Source of the DNA: Bolinopsis microptera
Taxonomy: Eukaryota; Ctenophora; Tentaculata; Lobata; Bolinopsidae
Direction of reading: 5' to 3'
DNA length: 64,000 bases
Assembly: GCF_026151205.1 (NCBI RefSeq)
Contig: NC_087076.1
Span: 15,894,419-15,958,418 of the forward strand
Of the stretch, positions 1 through 10,830 are shown one piece after another. The notes below the pieces were generated by a model. The model saw only the letters and a program-made list of their open reading frames with translations. It did not search any database and was not told where the DNA came from. The position numbers and the translations under genes are program-made. How positions within the stretch are numbered: the stretch's first letter is position 1; each line of letters opens with the position of its first letter.

Positions 1-499
1 GTACTGATACTAGTAATACACTAGGAAGTTATTGCTGTTTGTCTTTAGTTTGGTGCCTGGATGGCGGCCACTAGTGGTTATAAGGTCGTTATAAGGTTCG
101 CTGCTCTTTGATCACGGACGGCTGCATCGCTGCGATTCTGTCATAGTGATCTGTACAGGTGTTGCTCAACACCCTTTTTAAAATGTAGTTACCAATACCC
201 ATAACTGCAGTGTGACCGAGTATTTGCAACGTTTTATAATTTGACATTTTCCACGCTACTTCATTGCAACACATCTCTCAGTAAAACTTATTTTCTAGCT
301 CGATTGAACCCTCTCTGTCGTTATGGGCCTGAAACTCTGATCTTACTCGGGAGAACGAGCCACACCAACACACGTGCGAGACAAGACGAACATTGCACGT
401 GGTAGAAGTACGGTAGAAAGTGCGGACGTGCGATAAAGTGAGAGCACAACGCTTCGCGAGGGAGCTGGGTGGTTGTGCGCTGTAGTGGAGGTGGACTGC

Positions 500-2296
500 A
501 TGCGGAGTACTGCCGCCAAATATCCGGACTACAAGCTCCGACCTCTACGGGCTGATGACGTGACCCAGCTCAAATATCTCCACACTCAGGTATATTGACT
601 ATTTTTATCTGGTTGTGAATATCAGCACAATTAGCTGTGTTACTATTACAGGTCTTATTATATAGTTATTGTTTGGGTTATTAAATTTTATATTCTACTC
701 TATAGCATAGACTCGGAGTTTATATACTTTTTAATACTTTCAACACTACTATATAAAAAAATAATTTGAGGAAACGATGTAACAGAGTCGATGTATTTTA
801 AGTTTCATTACGTCTCAATATACTTAGGTTTAAACCTCATTTCTTTAATTATGGTGGTAAAAATTACTTAGTACTAATAATGAAGGTGGTGATGAGCTTA
901 CTGACGTATTTCTTGGAATAAGGCATTTTTCCTAAGGCTCGTACAGGCCGATCAACACTACTATATAAAAAAATAATTTGAGGAAACGATGTAACAGAGT
1001 CGATGTATTTTAAGTTTCATTACGTCTCAATATACTTAGGTTTAAACCTCATTTCTTTAATTATGGTGGTAAAAATTACTTAGTACTAATAATGAAGGTG
1101 GTGATGAGCTTACTGACGTATTTCTTGGAATAAGGCATTTTTCATAAGGCTCGTACAGGCCGATATGTGCTCTTTTATATTATCATCTATATAAGAGTAA
1201 CATATTAATGACATGATACATAGCAACATGTCCCATTATCTTACAGTGGTTTCCGGTGGAGTACCCGAACAGTTGGTATCATGATATTACCACTGACACG
1301 GAGAGGTACATGACACTAGCAGCCGTCCAGGAGGACACCATCATTGGACTTGTTGTCACCGAGGTAATTATCCGGTAATTACATAATTACATAATTACAT
1401 AATTGCATAATTACTTCATTACTGGAGCTATAATCTCTCCTAGCTCATCCAGGGTCTCATTTATTCGTTCTATAATTATTCAGTTCTGATGGAGTAATAA
1501 ACTACAATTTCATGGTATTCAGAATTTATCACTCCACGATCTACTATACCATAATTATCATTTTCGCTTTCTTTTCGGATGTGCACTAACTTTACAACTT
1601 TACAACAGGACATTGCTTCAAAAATCTTCATGATAGCTTACAATAGAATATCATTATGAACTTTAATAGGCTGATTATATCATACACAACCACCTTTAGT
1701 CTGGTCATTTAACATCTTCAAGGACATCTACCTGCAAATCTCATAAATGACTGGACTACTTAAATAACCTGATCCGACCCCTCTCAGTTGAGACAGAGTA
1801 AGTCTTGTTCTCCGGACGAGATAGCTCTCCTTGACAGAGCACAATTGAGGGATAGTATCCTGACTTATATCATGACACTTGGAGTCAGACAACCCTTCCG
1901 CCGTATGGGTACGTCTTCAAACACAAGGAAATATTATCTTAAGTCACGATTTTTACTTCAGCTATTGTACAGTTTATTGATAACAGATAACCTAAATCGT
2001 GACACAGTACTGCTTATAACACCCAGCAATTTGCAGGTATAGCATCTGTGTTAGTAAAAGAGATCTTGTCCCGTTTGAAAACCCTGCCAGAAGTAAAAGG
2101 AGTCTATCTGCACGTGCTAGCGTCCAACAAGCACGCTATAAAGTTCTACGAATCCCTGGGGTTTGGGTGCTGCGAGTTCATACCTCATTATTACAGCATC
2201 ATGGGACACTTTCAGAACGCCTACTGTTACATTCTCTATATGCACGACGGTCAACCTCCTCCTACCCCCATGCAGGTCAGATATTTCAGATATTGA
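500..2296 (+). CDS. NAA60: NAA60-like N-alpha-acetyltransferase (GNAT family), four exons found
   Basis: Exons read as 500-589, 1247-1363, 1788-1908 and 2037-2275, with GT..AG introns and continuous frame (189 codons). Motifs match NAA60/NatF: WFPVEYPNSWY in exon 2, LGV..PFRRMGIAS (the R-x-x-G-x-A acetyl-CoA loop) across exons 3/4, then YLHVLASNKHAIKFYESLGF and HYYSIMG in exon 4. In animals NAA60 acetylates N-termini of membrane proteins at the Golgi. After codon 189 (MQ) there is a plausible donor at 2276; reading through adds six codons to a TGA at 2294-2296. The C-terminal membrane-binding helices of vertebrate NAA60 are not visible, so either a further exon is missed or this form is short. 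The start ATG at 500 is the first in frame. Family call is firm; the 3' end is uncertain. Confidence 0.9.
741..1164. repeat. 212-bp tandem duplication inside NAA60 intron 1
   Basis: Two adjacent 212-bp units, 741-952 and 953-1164. By eye they differ at one base (cctaaggc versus cataaggc near the end). Such identity implies a very recent duplication. No coding content is seen. Confidence 0.92.
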
Positions 2297-2835
2297 ACTT
2301 GAAGTGAGTTTGTTATCCGAAACTTTTATAGTTTTACAGTCACCTCTTATCTAGTTATGGCTTATCTTGACAACTTAAGACTTCTATTCAATTTCAAAGC
2401 GGCTGGCATGGTGATAATTTAAACTCCAGAATGCATGTATATTCCCAGTTAATAATGTAAAGTGCTAAAGTTAATATAAAAATGGCCGAAAATATGTAAT
2501 CGATACGAAAGGTAGAGAGATAAAGCTGAACTCTTAATACACTGTAATATCTATATTATTACTTATAATTAAATCATTTACAAATCTTTTGAAAAACCGA
2601 AATATAGATAAAATTAATTCATAGTTCCTAGCAATTAAGTTTTAAATTTAAACCCCGATTTACTGCAAACATTTCGTTTCCCAAATTGGCGCTTAATAAA
2701 GCGAAAAGTCAAAAACTCGCGGCTCTAGCCTTTTCCCCCAAACTCTTACAAAAGACAACTAAACATATCTCAGTTTAGTTCTGAGTCATTGTAAGTTGCT
2801 GCTCTCTGTTCCTCAATTTTCTTGCAGCTTGCACC
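2297..2835. other. Short AT-rich interval between convergent genes
   Basis: Separates the NAA60-like gene (+) and the ephrin-like receptor (-), which converge here. It should hold both 3' UTRs and poly(A) signals (for example the AATAAA-like tract near 2695). I see no further exon. Confidence 0.4.
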
Positions 2836-4427
2836 TTACAGTGGTATTGGAGGGACGTGAGATGGTAAGGGAGGCAACCTTGCTTGCAGTTCAACGGTTT
2901 CAGCGTTGATATATTCAGCCTCCAACTCCACTTCCACGTTTCTACAGAGGCATTTTCTTAGCAGACATTTTCGTGCAGCAACTATTATCAGAACTAAGAA
3001 CATGCCAGCTAAAGCACATGCCACAGGCAGAATAATATTGTAACCTGAGATATTGTTCTCGTCATTCATATTGTATACCAAAAACACTCCATTTACCAGA
3101 AATGAATTAAGTTGATGCGGAAATACCACTACATACTACATACTACATAGTGGGTAAAGAATTCTATTTGATCTAGACATACCACTGGTAATACAAAGTG
3201 TCTTCTGCTCGTTTACGACTGTTCCATCTGGGCAGTCGGAGCAGATTGCCGCACCTTTTATTGAGCTAAAAGTGTTTCCTTCGCATCTAACACATTCCTG
3301 GTCCGTCATAGTGTAGTTCCTGTAGCTCCCTTCCGAACACACATCTGAAACAAAGTAATTAGATACATTGCTTAAAATATCAAATATTATAATATTCCCT
3401 CTTTAAATTTAAAAGAGCCATTGGATAATGGTAAATTGGACAATATACCAGTATAACTTGATGGGAGTTTTAGTATTCATTGCAAAAATGCAGTTATGAT
3501 AGGTACATACCACAAAGTGTGTTCTGCTCGTTTACGACTGTTCCATCCGGGCAGTCGGAGCAGATTCCAGCACCTTTTGTTGAGCTAAAGGTGTTTCCTT
3601 CGCATCTAACACATTCCTGGTCCGTCATAGTGTAGTTTCTGTAGCTCCCTTCCGAACACACATCTGAAACAAAGTGACGCTTTTAGTTGATTAAACGCTC
3701 AACTTTATATTTAAAAAAAATATCTTACAATTTCATAAAGTGATATGCAGATGTGATAAAATGGTGATAAAACATTAACCCACCTCTAATATCCACTGAT
3801 AGTGTCCAAGTAGGAATCTTGATGAACCTTACTGTACTAGTCTCCCATTCTGAGGATGAACATCTTTCATTTTGACTTGATTCAGCAAAATTCATTTCTG
3901 CCACCAATACTCCGTTACACTTGATTGCAATTCCTTTGAATCCCAGCTTAATGAATGTCCAAATCCTCACGTCATTTTGGGCGTCGGGTAGATCTTGCAG
4001 CGCAGTGTCATCTTGGCACATGTGAATGAAGAAGATAGGAGTATTACTTAATCGCACTACAACTCTTGCAAACGGTATACCGTATAAGTGCGCAACATCA
4101 AAACGTATTGAATCACCACTTCCTATCGTGGAGGTTGTCTTCACTTCAAGAGGTATATCATCCCATATATGTGGAAACCAGACGCCATTTTCTTGATTTT
4201 TCCATCCCCCCGCTGAAAAAATTAGAAATATTAAAACATGGATGTTAAAGTTAAAGAGTAAGAAAAGGATATTTAGCTACCACTAATTCCTGTCCACATT
4301 CGTTTAAAAAGTAACTTTTGCAGTGTTGAACAGAAGTATAGTGTAATAAAAAAAAAACAATTTTCAAACCGTTTCCTATTGAGTGTAGTAGTGAGACTAT
4401 GAGGGATATTGGTACCAATCGTAACAT
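2836..4427 (-). CDS. Single-pass receptor-like protein with two ephrin-receptor-like Cys modules
   Basis: Five exons on the minus strand: 4370-4427, 3784-4212, 3511-3663, 3183-3344, 2836-3128, all with GT..AG borders and compatible phase 1 joins; CDS 1,095 nt, 364 residues. Exon 1 encodes a hydrophobic signal peptide (MLRLVPISLIVSLLHSIGN). Exon 2 is an about 143-residue ectodomain I do not recognise. Exons 3 and 4 each encode one about 51-residue module with the spacing C-S-E-G-x-Y, CVRCEGNTFSS, CSDCPDG, typical of the GCC2/GCC3 (ephrin-receptor-like) family. Exon 5 gives a short stalk, a membrane helix (IILPVACALAGMFLVLIIV), basic stop-transfer residues, and a Pro-rich tail. Likely a type I plasma-membrane protein; ligand and signalling unknown. 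The first exon and its ATG are inferred from phase. Confidence 0.75.
3183..3663 (-). repeat. Tandemly duplicated, nearly identical ephrin-like exons
   Basis: Exon 3511-3663 and exon 3183-3344, plus their splice sites, are copies: both start with the same acceptor (tttgtttcag) and encode almost the same 51 residues. The second has about three extra codons before its donor. This is a recent symmetric (phase 1-1) exon duplication, which can expand or contract without breaking frame. Confidence 0.85.
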
Positions 4428-5958
4428 GGTCTCACTTCTTGAAGTCAATATTCGCTCTAGAGACAAGTTCTTAACACATTGATCTCCTGTCCATGCAGTT
4501 CAACTTCAATTTACTCCAATTTATATTTGTGAGTCATCCAAATGATGAATATTTGCAAATTGCAAGGAAAAGCAGTTAAGCAAGAAACGTATGACAACTA
4601 ACCAATCAGAGAGCTATATTCTAGTCACGTGATATAGAGAGCGTATGTTAGCACTTTCTGAGGTAAAAAGAGTCTCCGATAATGCTGATCCGGTCATATT
4701 CTATTAAAGCTACGAATCCAATTGAAACTTAATCATAAACAAGAATTTCGCCGCGGTTAAACCACCCACGATCAATTTTCCCTACGATGTACTACTACTT
4801 GTACCATCAAATCTTTTGAGTGAAAAATGTGACTGGAAAAAAGTGCAACATATTTACATACTAATTACTATGCAATGTTTTTTTTTGTAAATGAGAAGGA
4901 TTCGTGCATGGTAAAAATTTACAATTTATTTCACCAATGCAGCGCCGCGCATCAACATTTAATAAATCCAGAAAATAACTTTGCGAAGGAGGAATTTCAC
5001 TGTAATTAATTAACACATGGCTATCGTCATTCGTCGCGCGCAGCATACCATACGCTTCCTATACACTTAATTATAGGGGAGTGGTATATATTGCGAAGGA
5101 GCAGACTTTTTTCGACACCGTAGGTTCATCGGGCCACCTCATATATCCAAACCCGATTACTTATTCCCTACGATCTTTTTGCCTTCGGCAAGAGTAGGGA
5201 AACAAATTAATTGAAGTCTGACTTTCAACTGAGAGCAAAAAGATAAAGGAATGTGGAATGTGGTTATAGAGAGTCATACAGTGAATGGGAGATCATACAA
5301 TGGGAGAGCTCACATGAAGGATTGTTTCCTTAATATAAGTAAAAAATCCGTGGGTGCGGGACGCGGGTGCGTTCGTTCACGCGTAATGTCAGAAAGGGAG
5401 CGACGTAAACTAAAAGTAAAACTCAAAACCAATTATAATTTCTTTCGGAATGGGTAAAACCTGGATGTAGTCCAGTTACTAAAAATAGATCCCCCAGTCT
5501 CTTTCTCTCCTCTGATTTAACCGTTGTTTACTCTTTCACTGTACCGACACAGAATCACTGCGTATTGTGCGGGTAAAACTGGTCACGTGAGCGTTTAGGA
5601 CGTGTCTAATTGGGCCGATACCAACCCATAGGTCACGTGACTCCTAGAATCAGCTGCTGAGTATACTACCCAGAAAACCGGCTCGGTTTAGAATTAAATT
5701 AGCAAATTCGAATACTTTTCATCAAAATGGAACTATTTGAGTATTTGATCATATTATATACGTTCATCTCAAGAAATTTTGATTATTTATTGAGACTGAC
5801 TTCGAGCCTTGCATCTGTTAGAGTAGGTTCAAGTGGCCAAACTTAATTTGTGATTCCTTCCACATTCGTCTAAAGCTGTATAAACTATCCATGTCAAGTG
5901 TGAGGACTGTATATGTGCCATTAGAGATATTATTTATTTGCAGCGGTTGCAGAATGGC
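4428..5958. other. Interval without a recognised gene
   Basis: AT-rich DNA upstream of the ephrin-like receptor gene. Short open frames here have no family motif or splice context. It probably contains the receptor promoter. Several CACGTG-type motifs (near 4625, 5583, 5633) are visible but not interpretable alone. Confidence 0.4.
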
Positions 5959-5966
5959 CGCGTATG

Positions 5967-6253
5967 CAGTGGCGTAACGAAAGGCCCTGCTGACCCCGCT
6001 GTGCAGGGGGGCGCCGTCTTAGGGGGGCGCCAAATCGTCGTTTGAATGTGGGACAATTTCGAAAACTTAACTAAAGTACTAGCAAAACTGCGCGTTTTGC
6101 TCTAGATACACACTTTTTTAGAGATTTTACCGGCGTATTCTCTAAAATCACCTAATTTGTTCAATTTTAGGGAGGGGCACCAAAAGGGGAGGGGCGCCAA
6201 CAGGGGGGCGCTTTTTTCGGCAGGGGGCGCCAACAGGCAACGTTACGCCACTG
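5967..6253. mobile_element. Non-autonomous hAT MITE with 8-bp target duplication
   Basis: The element starts CAGTGGCGTAACG and ends with the reverse complement CGTTACGCCACTG. The flanks carry an identical 8-bp direct repeat, CGCGTATG, at 5959-5966 and 6254-6261. Terminal CAGTGG-like repeats and an 8-bp TSD are hAT hallmarks. The 287-bp body contains several G-runs followed by gcgcc (near 6001-6032 and 6173-6235) and no ORF. Confidence 0.93.
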
Positions 6254-6463
6254 CGCGTATGCTTTCCACATTTCTATGCAATTTTATATCCGAATTCGCG
6301 ATTTGTCGCACCTGAATTGAGCTTATGTTTCCAATCAATACAAATATTTTCCATGAAGAAACGAAACAAACGGATAAATGAAAAATTTGGTATACTGGGG
6401 TCACTATTTCATCATTTATTGCAAAATATAAAGAACATCCACAATATATGTGAGATTTATATC

Positions 6464-6745
6464 AAAGTAGCTTGTTTACCCAGCAACAAAGTAGCTTGTT
6501 TACCCAGCAACAAAGTAGTTTGTTTACCCAGCAACAAAGTAGTTTGTTTACCCAGCAACAAAGTAGTTTGTTTACCCAGCAACAAAGTAGTTTGTTTACC
6601 CAGCAACAAAGTAGCTTGTTTACCCAGCAACAAAGTAGTTTGTTAACCCAGCAACAAAGTAGTTTGTTTACCCAGCAACAAAGTAGTTTGTTTACCCAGC
6701 AACAAAGTAGTTTGTTTACCCAGCAACAAAGTAGTTTGTTTACTC
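6464..6745. repeat. 24-bp tandem satellite, about 12 units
   Basis: Head-to-tail copies of a 24-bp unit (gtagtttgtttacccagcaa plus caaa), varying mainly at one position (agctt/agttt). Because 24 is divisible by three, several frames stay open, but the predicted peptides are simple repeats. It sits just beyond the stop codon of the GPCR gene. Confidence 0.95.
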
Positions 6746-6782
6746 CCCACTCCCTGCGACTCAGCAACATAGTGTATAAATT

Positions 6783-8236
6783 CTAAAAGTACTGCAGATA
6801 AGCTTCCAGCAGCTGGAGATTAGATTTGAACTGTCTCCACTTCTGAACTACTAAAGTTAATCGTGACCACACAAAAGTTCTGAAACTGGGCACGAAGTTA
6901 TAGATGAAGAAGTTGCTCAGTGTGTTGAGATAAGCAAGTGAGACTGCCAGTCTGTAGAAGTGGAGGTGGAAGTAAATGTTTGTGACAGGAACATGGTCCT
7001 CTCCTAGCCGGTATATTGCGTAGGGCAGTCTCATTAAACTATATAAAAAATAAGAATAAAGAATAAGGAAAAGGAACAGGAATGAAGCCAATACCAGAAG
7101 TGAAACCCCACCAAAGAATAATTGATCCTTAGGTAGACCTGGTGAAATAAAGTAACTGAACTGTAAGTTTAAGAAAAGACGGAAGGAATAAAGGAGAGAG
7201 GAAATAATGTTATGTGAACATCATCAGCAGATGACTTGGCACACCGGTTTCGGGGGTTTAATACCTGTACCGGTTTAATGTGCCAAGACCCCCTAGCAAT
7301 CACTCGTCAGTGATCACCTGTTCACGTTAAATGTGATGTCAAGGATGTCGCTGACATCAAGTATACTGTATTTGTACAGAATACTAGGCCGGTCTTTCAG
7401 AAGCTTTCTGAATTTACTCTTCAGGAGTCTGTCATTATAACATCTTGAAAGAAGTGTCCTATAAAGGGTGTTGGTAGAACACAGAAAAGAATCAAGGTCA
7501 GGTATAAGATACCGTACACCACAGCAGTAAGAACAGCAGTTATTATCCCCTGGTACCTGGGGTATTGTCCTACCTTCCGGGAGAGTTTGTTAGCTTGAAT
7601 CAGGTGCAGTATCATGATCACCGTGCAGGTTACAACCACGAGGTTGGGGATTATCATAGTCAGGGTTATTTGTAGAGGCATCAGCCTGGCCCACGTGGGG
7701 GAAGTGAACAAGTAGTCGCACCCATAAGACCTGAAGTCGAACCTAACATTGTCCTTATCTACCAGCAAGAGCAAGAGTAGGAAGAAGGAAGCTGATATCC
7801 AGACAGCTGCACATGATACATGAGAATGCCACCAACTCAGAAACCTGGTTTTTAGCGGGAACTTTAGAACGAAGAGTTTGGTGGTTGTCATGGCACATAC
7901 CAGGAGTACGCTGACCGTGTGGAAGTAGTTGTAAGTGTAGCCGAGCAGGTAACACAGCCCCTTCCCAAACACCCACTTCTGGGTTATAAGGGACACTGCT
8001 CTGGGTAACACGGTTGTTACAGCTACCAGGAGGTTACATACCGCTATATTGTGGATTATCACTACGATCAGCTTGTTCAGTTTCAGTGCCTGGTACTTTA
8101 CGGAAGCTATGAGGATGGTGGTGTCTCCTAGTAGAGATGCTAGCAGGATGAAGATGTGGTATCCTATCCAGGTGTCGTGTAGTGCGGCGTTCTGGATCCC
8201 ATGTAGAGCGATGTTGGAGATGTTAGAGGGGAGCAT
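6783..8236 (-). CDS. Class A (rhodopsin-like) G-protein-coupled receptor, two exons
   Basis: Exon 1 is 7518-8236 and exon 2 is 6783-7038 in the preferred model (975 nt, 324 residues). The N-terminus MLPSNISN carries an N-glycosylation sequon. TM1 to TM5 lie in exon 1, including the Asn of TM1/2-type motifs, a Cys at the top of TM3 (GKGLCYLLGY) and a Cys in the second extracellular loop (SYGCDYLF). TM3 ends in TTTKL rather than DRY. Exon 2 begins after a pyrimidine-rich acceptor (ttttttatatag) and supplies LMRLPYAIYRL, completing TM6, and TM7 with NFFIY in place of NPxxY. An unspliced form would read past 7518 to a stop at 7421 and encode an alternative hydrophobic end (LILFCVLPTPF). Ligand unknown. 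Family call is strong; the exact splice is inferred. Confidence 0.8.
7039..7517 (-). other. GPCR intron with an imperfect inverted repeat
   Basis: Inferred intron with donor gtacgg and acceptor tatatag (minus strand). Around 7234-7290 it contains an imperfect inverted repeat (cttggcacaccggttt facing ccggtttaatgtgccaag), resembling a small hairpin element. The region next to the donor remains open for 30 codons, so retained-intron transcripts would be translated into a different C-terminus. Confidence 0.5.
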
Positions 8237-8861
8237 CTTGTTTTGTTAAGGAGATGCCTGCGTTTATAAAGGAGTTCTGTCCCACTTGTGAGAAGTGTGA
8301 ATATTGGATCTTGGTTGTCGTTGGTTGATGGTTTAGTGTAAAGATCCAAGGGAGTTTTAGAGGTCAAGCCTTGTTAACATACTGCTCTGAGATATTTGAA
8401 GTTAAGTGAGATATTCGAAGTTTAGTGGTTGAATATATTTCGTGTATCAAAAACTCGAAGAATAAATAAGTTTTTAGCAAGATAAGATTTGTACCTCAAG
8501 AAGTAGCTCAAATACTCTAAATATTATCAACATACGAGCATGGATAGGGACTGTTTGTGGATGACATTTCCAATGTCTCTTAAACGTGTTGTATCAGTTT
8601 AGTCAAAAAAATATCGACCTTTTATTGGTTAAACCGTGGAACTGGGAACCGGACCCGAGGGAGGAGGACACATAGGCGGAGAACACGAGGGCGTAGGACA
8701 CGAGGACTTTCCTAAAATGGTGGACACGAGGGCGGATTTCATTATATTCACTTTAACATATCAACAGCATGGACACGAGGCATCAAGTGATACTCGCAAT
8801 TAGGCTCTTCACTTGTCGTGGGAAAAGGTTCCATAATCCATAGTCTCACTGCAGTAAGGTA
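8237..8861. other. GPCR 5' flank with degenerate short repeats
   Basis: No gene seen. Between 8650 and 8780 the words ggacacgagg and gaggacac recur several times at irregular spacing, the remnant of a short tandem repeat. The GPCR promoter should lie in the part close to 8237. Confidence 0.35.
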
Positions 8862-8914
8862 TTTGGGCATATGTTGACTTAGGTAGAAAGGGCCTAAGTC
8901 AACATATGCCCAAA
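8862..8914. repeat. Perfect 22-bp inverted repeat with 9-bp loop
   Basis: Arms 8862-8883 and 8893-8914 are exact reverse complements (tttgggcatatgttgactta...), separated by tagaaaggg. The word gggcatatgtc recurs near 10911-10920, on the far side of the neighbouring transposon cluster, so this may mark the outer edge of a composite insertion. Confidence 0.9.
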
Positions 8915-9194
8915 CAAATTATTGGAATGTGATGTTCAAAGATATAAATTTGAAAGTTAAAAGGACCTATGTACACATAAGCCCTGTACGGGTCACGTAC
9001 TGTAGTGCGACACGTACTCTAGTGCGACAGAGAATTTTCAAGGCCGACACTGTCGCACTACAGTGCGCTACCTGGACTGTAGTGCGACACGAACTAAAGT
9101 GCGACGAAACACTTTACACATTCAATAAAAATTGGCCCAAGCATATGAACTTGTTATCCCAATTGGAGATAGGTAACACGACTCCTGTCCGACA

Positions 9195-10402
9195 GCGACA
9201 TCTGTCCGACAGCGACATCTGTCCGAATCAGGGTACCAGAAAAAAACGACATCTGTCCGAAATTGTGACCTGATTTCAATACGACACATTTCCAATTAGA
9301 GACATGATCTAAACTGTTACTTGCTAAATTGTATACGTAACATGTCCAATTTGAGATATGATCTGAGCCATAGTTTACTACCAAATCATCTACAAATCAT
9401 CTACAATCATAACGGATCCATTTGGGTGCACGAGGCTCAGGCAATTCCCGCCCGTCTCTTTTGGTTTTCTTCACGTCTGTAAGGGCTTGTTCTGCTTTAA
9501 GGCAATCAAGGAACTTCCAAATTGAGGGCTTCGAGCAGGACAGCATTGAATGGAATCCGTGATGCCAACCTTCTGCGATGTTGGATGAGCGAGGAATCCT
9601 CATCTGTGCAGCTTCGTGTTGATTCCACATGTGGGGAGCGAAGTTAGGATTGGTGGTTGATGTCCCGATCCAAGTGTTTTCGTGTCTCCAGATTCGAGGG
9701 ACGTCAGTCTCCGGTACGTAGGCAATCGCTCCGGTCATCGCGAAGAAATCCCGAACAGGAGAGTTTGGAGTCAGGTACTCCTCCCAGATGTTGGTCTGCT
9801 TAACATGCTTCAGGAGGGCTTTCTTGTAGTGGAAGTTACATCCGCTTCTGGTAGTGGAGGGCCACACGGAAGCAACTGCGTTGTGAATGGCGAGCTCGTA
9901 GTCCATGAGGATGGATTGTGGTTGGTAGCCCCCAGAAGCCCAGGTGTCTATCTCCTCGAACAGGTTGCGGTAGAGGGTCGTCGTTTTTCCAGGAAGGCGT
10001 GTCTGAAGCCATTTAGGACAGGGTTCTCCGAGCCTTGTTTGCGTCCAGGGATAAACTGAAGATTGGTTGCCATTGTGGATTGCGATAAGTGATCTCCATA
10101 CTGCTGTCCTATATGTATTCATGTCCTGTGATGTGATCGACAGCTTGTTAGGGTACGGCTAGCACGATCCTGTTCTCAACTAGTCAATCACGTATCGATG
10201 GATCAGATCTTAAGGGATCACATCAGCTTTAGAACGTCACGAGATTACCCGTGAGCTTGTGAAATACGAATGTGAACCGAAATTACAATATGATCCGAAA
10301 TTCGGACAGATGTCGCCAAAAACGACTCCTGTCCGACAGCGACATCTGTCCGAAATCCCTAATTCAGCTTTCGGACAGATGTCGCTGTCGGACAGATGTC
10401 GC
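9195..10402 (-). mobile_element. MULE-type DNA transposon with 33-bp terminal inverted repeats
   Basis: Positions 9195-9227 and 10370-10402 are exact 33-bp inverted repeats built from the word gacatctgtccg twice. They enclose a partial MULE transposase on the minus strand. Further internal copies of the same word lie at about 9247-9262 and 10302-10357, so the ends are modular. No clear 9-bp target duplication is visible. Related copies lie at 23633-23767 and 29417-29825. Confidence 0.8.
9397..10122 (-). pseudogene. MULE transposase, N-terminally truncated
   Basis: A 241-residue open frame matching the C-terminal half of MULE transposases. It contains ILMDYELAIHNAV (second catalytic Asp region), then GCNFHYKKAL (the conserved C-x-FH signature) and RSSNIAEGWHHGFHSML (third catalytic acidic residue region). 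The first catalytic Asp region and the N-terminal zinc-finger part expected in full-length proteins (usually over 400 residues) are missing, so it is probably inactive alone. It lies between the element's terminal repeats. Confidence 0.75.
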
Positions 10403-10830
10403 CCAATCTTGGAGATATACATACCTTCATACGGTGCGTGTGATAGGAATGAGGATAATATGCTGCTGACGAGTTACCCAGTGGATCACACACTGCATAC
10501 GTGGCTTGAACTGACCCGAAGGAATTATGATCAGTGGATCACTTCGAAACATGTGATATGAACCAACGAATCGTATTCGCAAGATCACTTCGCAATAAGT
10601 GACGTGAACCGACCCGACGAATCACTTAATGGTCCATAAGAAGGATAGGATGTGACCTCAACTTGGAAATAAGTCAGGATATTTTGTCGCACTAGAGTAC
10701 GCTACCTGGATCGTAGTGCGACACGTACTGTAGTGCGACAGAGGGTTTTTTTTGTCGGACTTCACACTAGAGTACGTGTCGCACTAGAGTGCGTGTCGCA
10801 CTAGAGTGCGTGTCGCACTACAGTACGATT

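Larger units (their letters stand above)
8985..10830. mobile_element. Outer DNA element with repeated gtgcgac terminal inverted repeats
   Basis: The left side (about 8990-9110) has repeats of gtactgtagtgcgacac and a gctacctgg word. The right side (about 10684-10826) has the reverse complement order, including gtcgcactacagtac and tacgctacctgg. The two sides face each other around the MULE at 9195-10402, so the MULE appears to sit inside this element. A related end with gttcgac in place of gtgcgac lies at 22480-22625. Exact termini and TSD not resolved. Confidence 0.6.

Noticed and set aside
6317-6786. Open frames over the 24-bp satellite on both strands
   Set aside because: Repeat unit length is a multiple of three, so frames stay open by chance; peptides are simple repeats.
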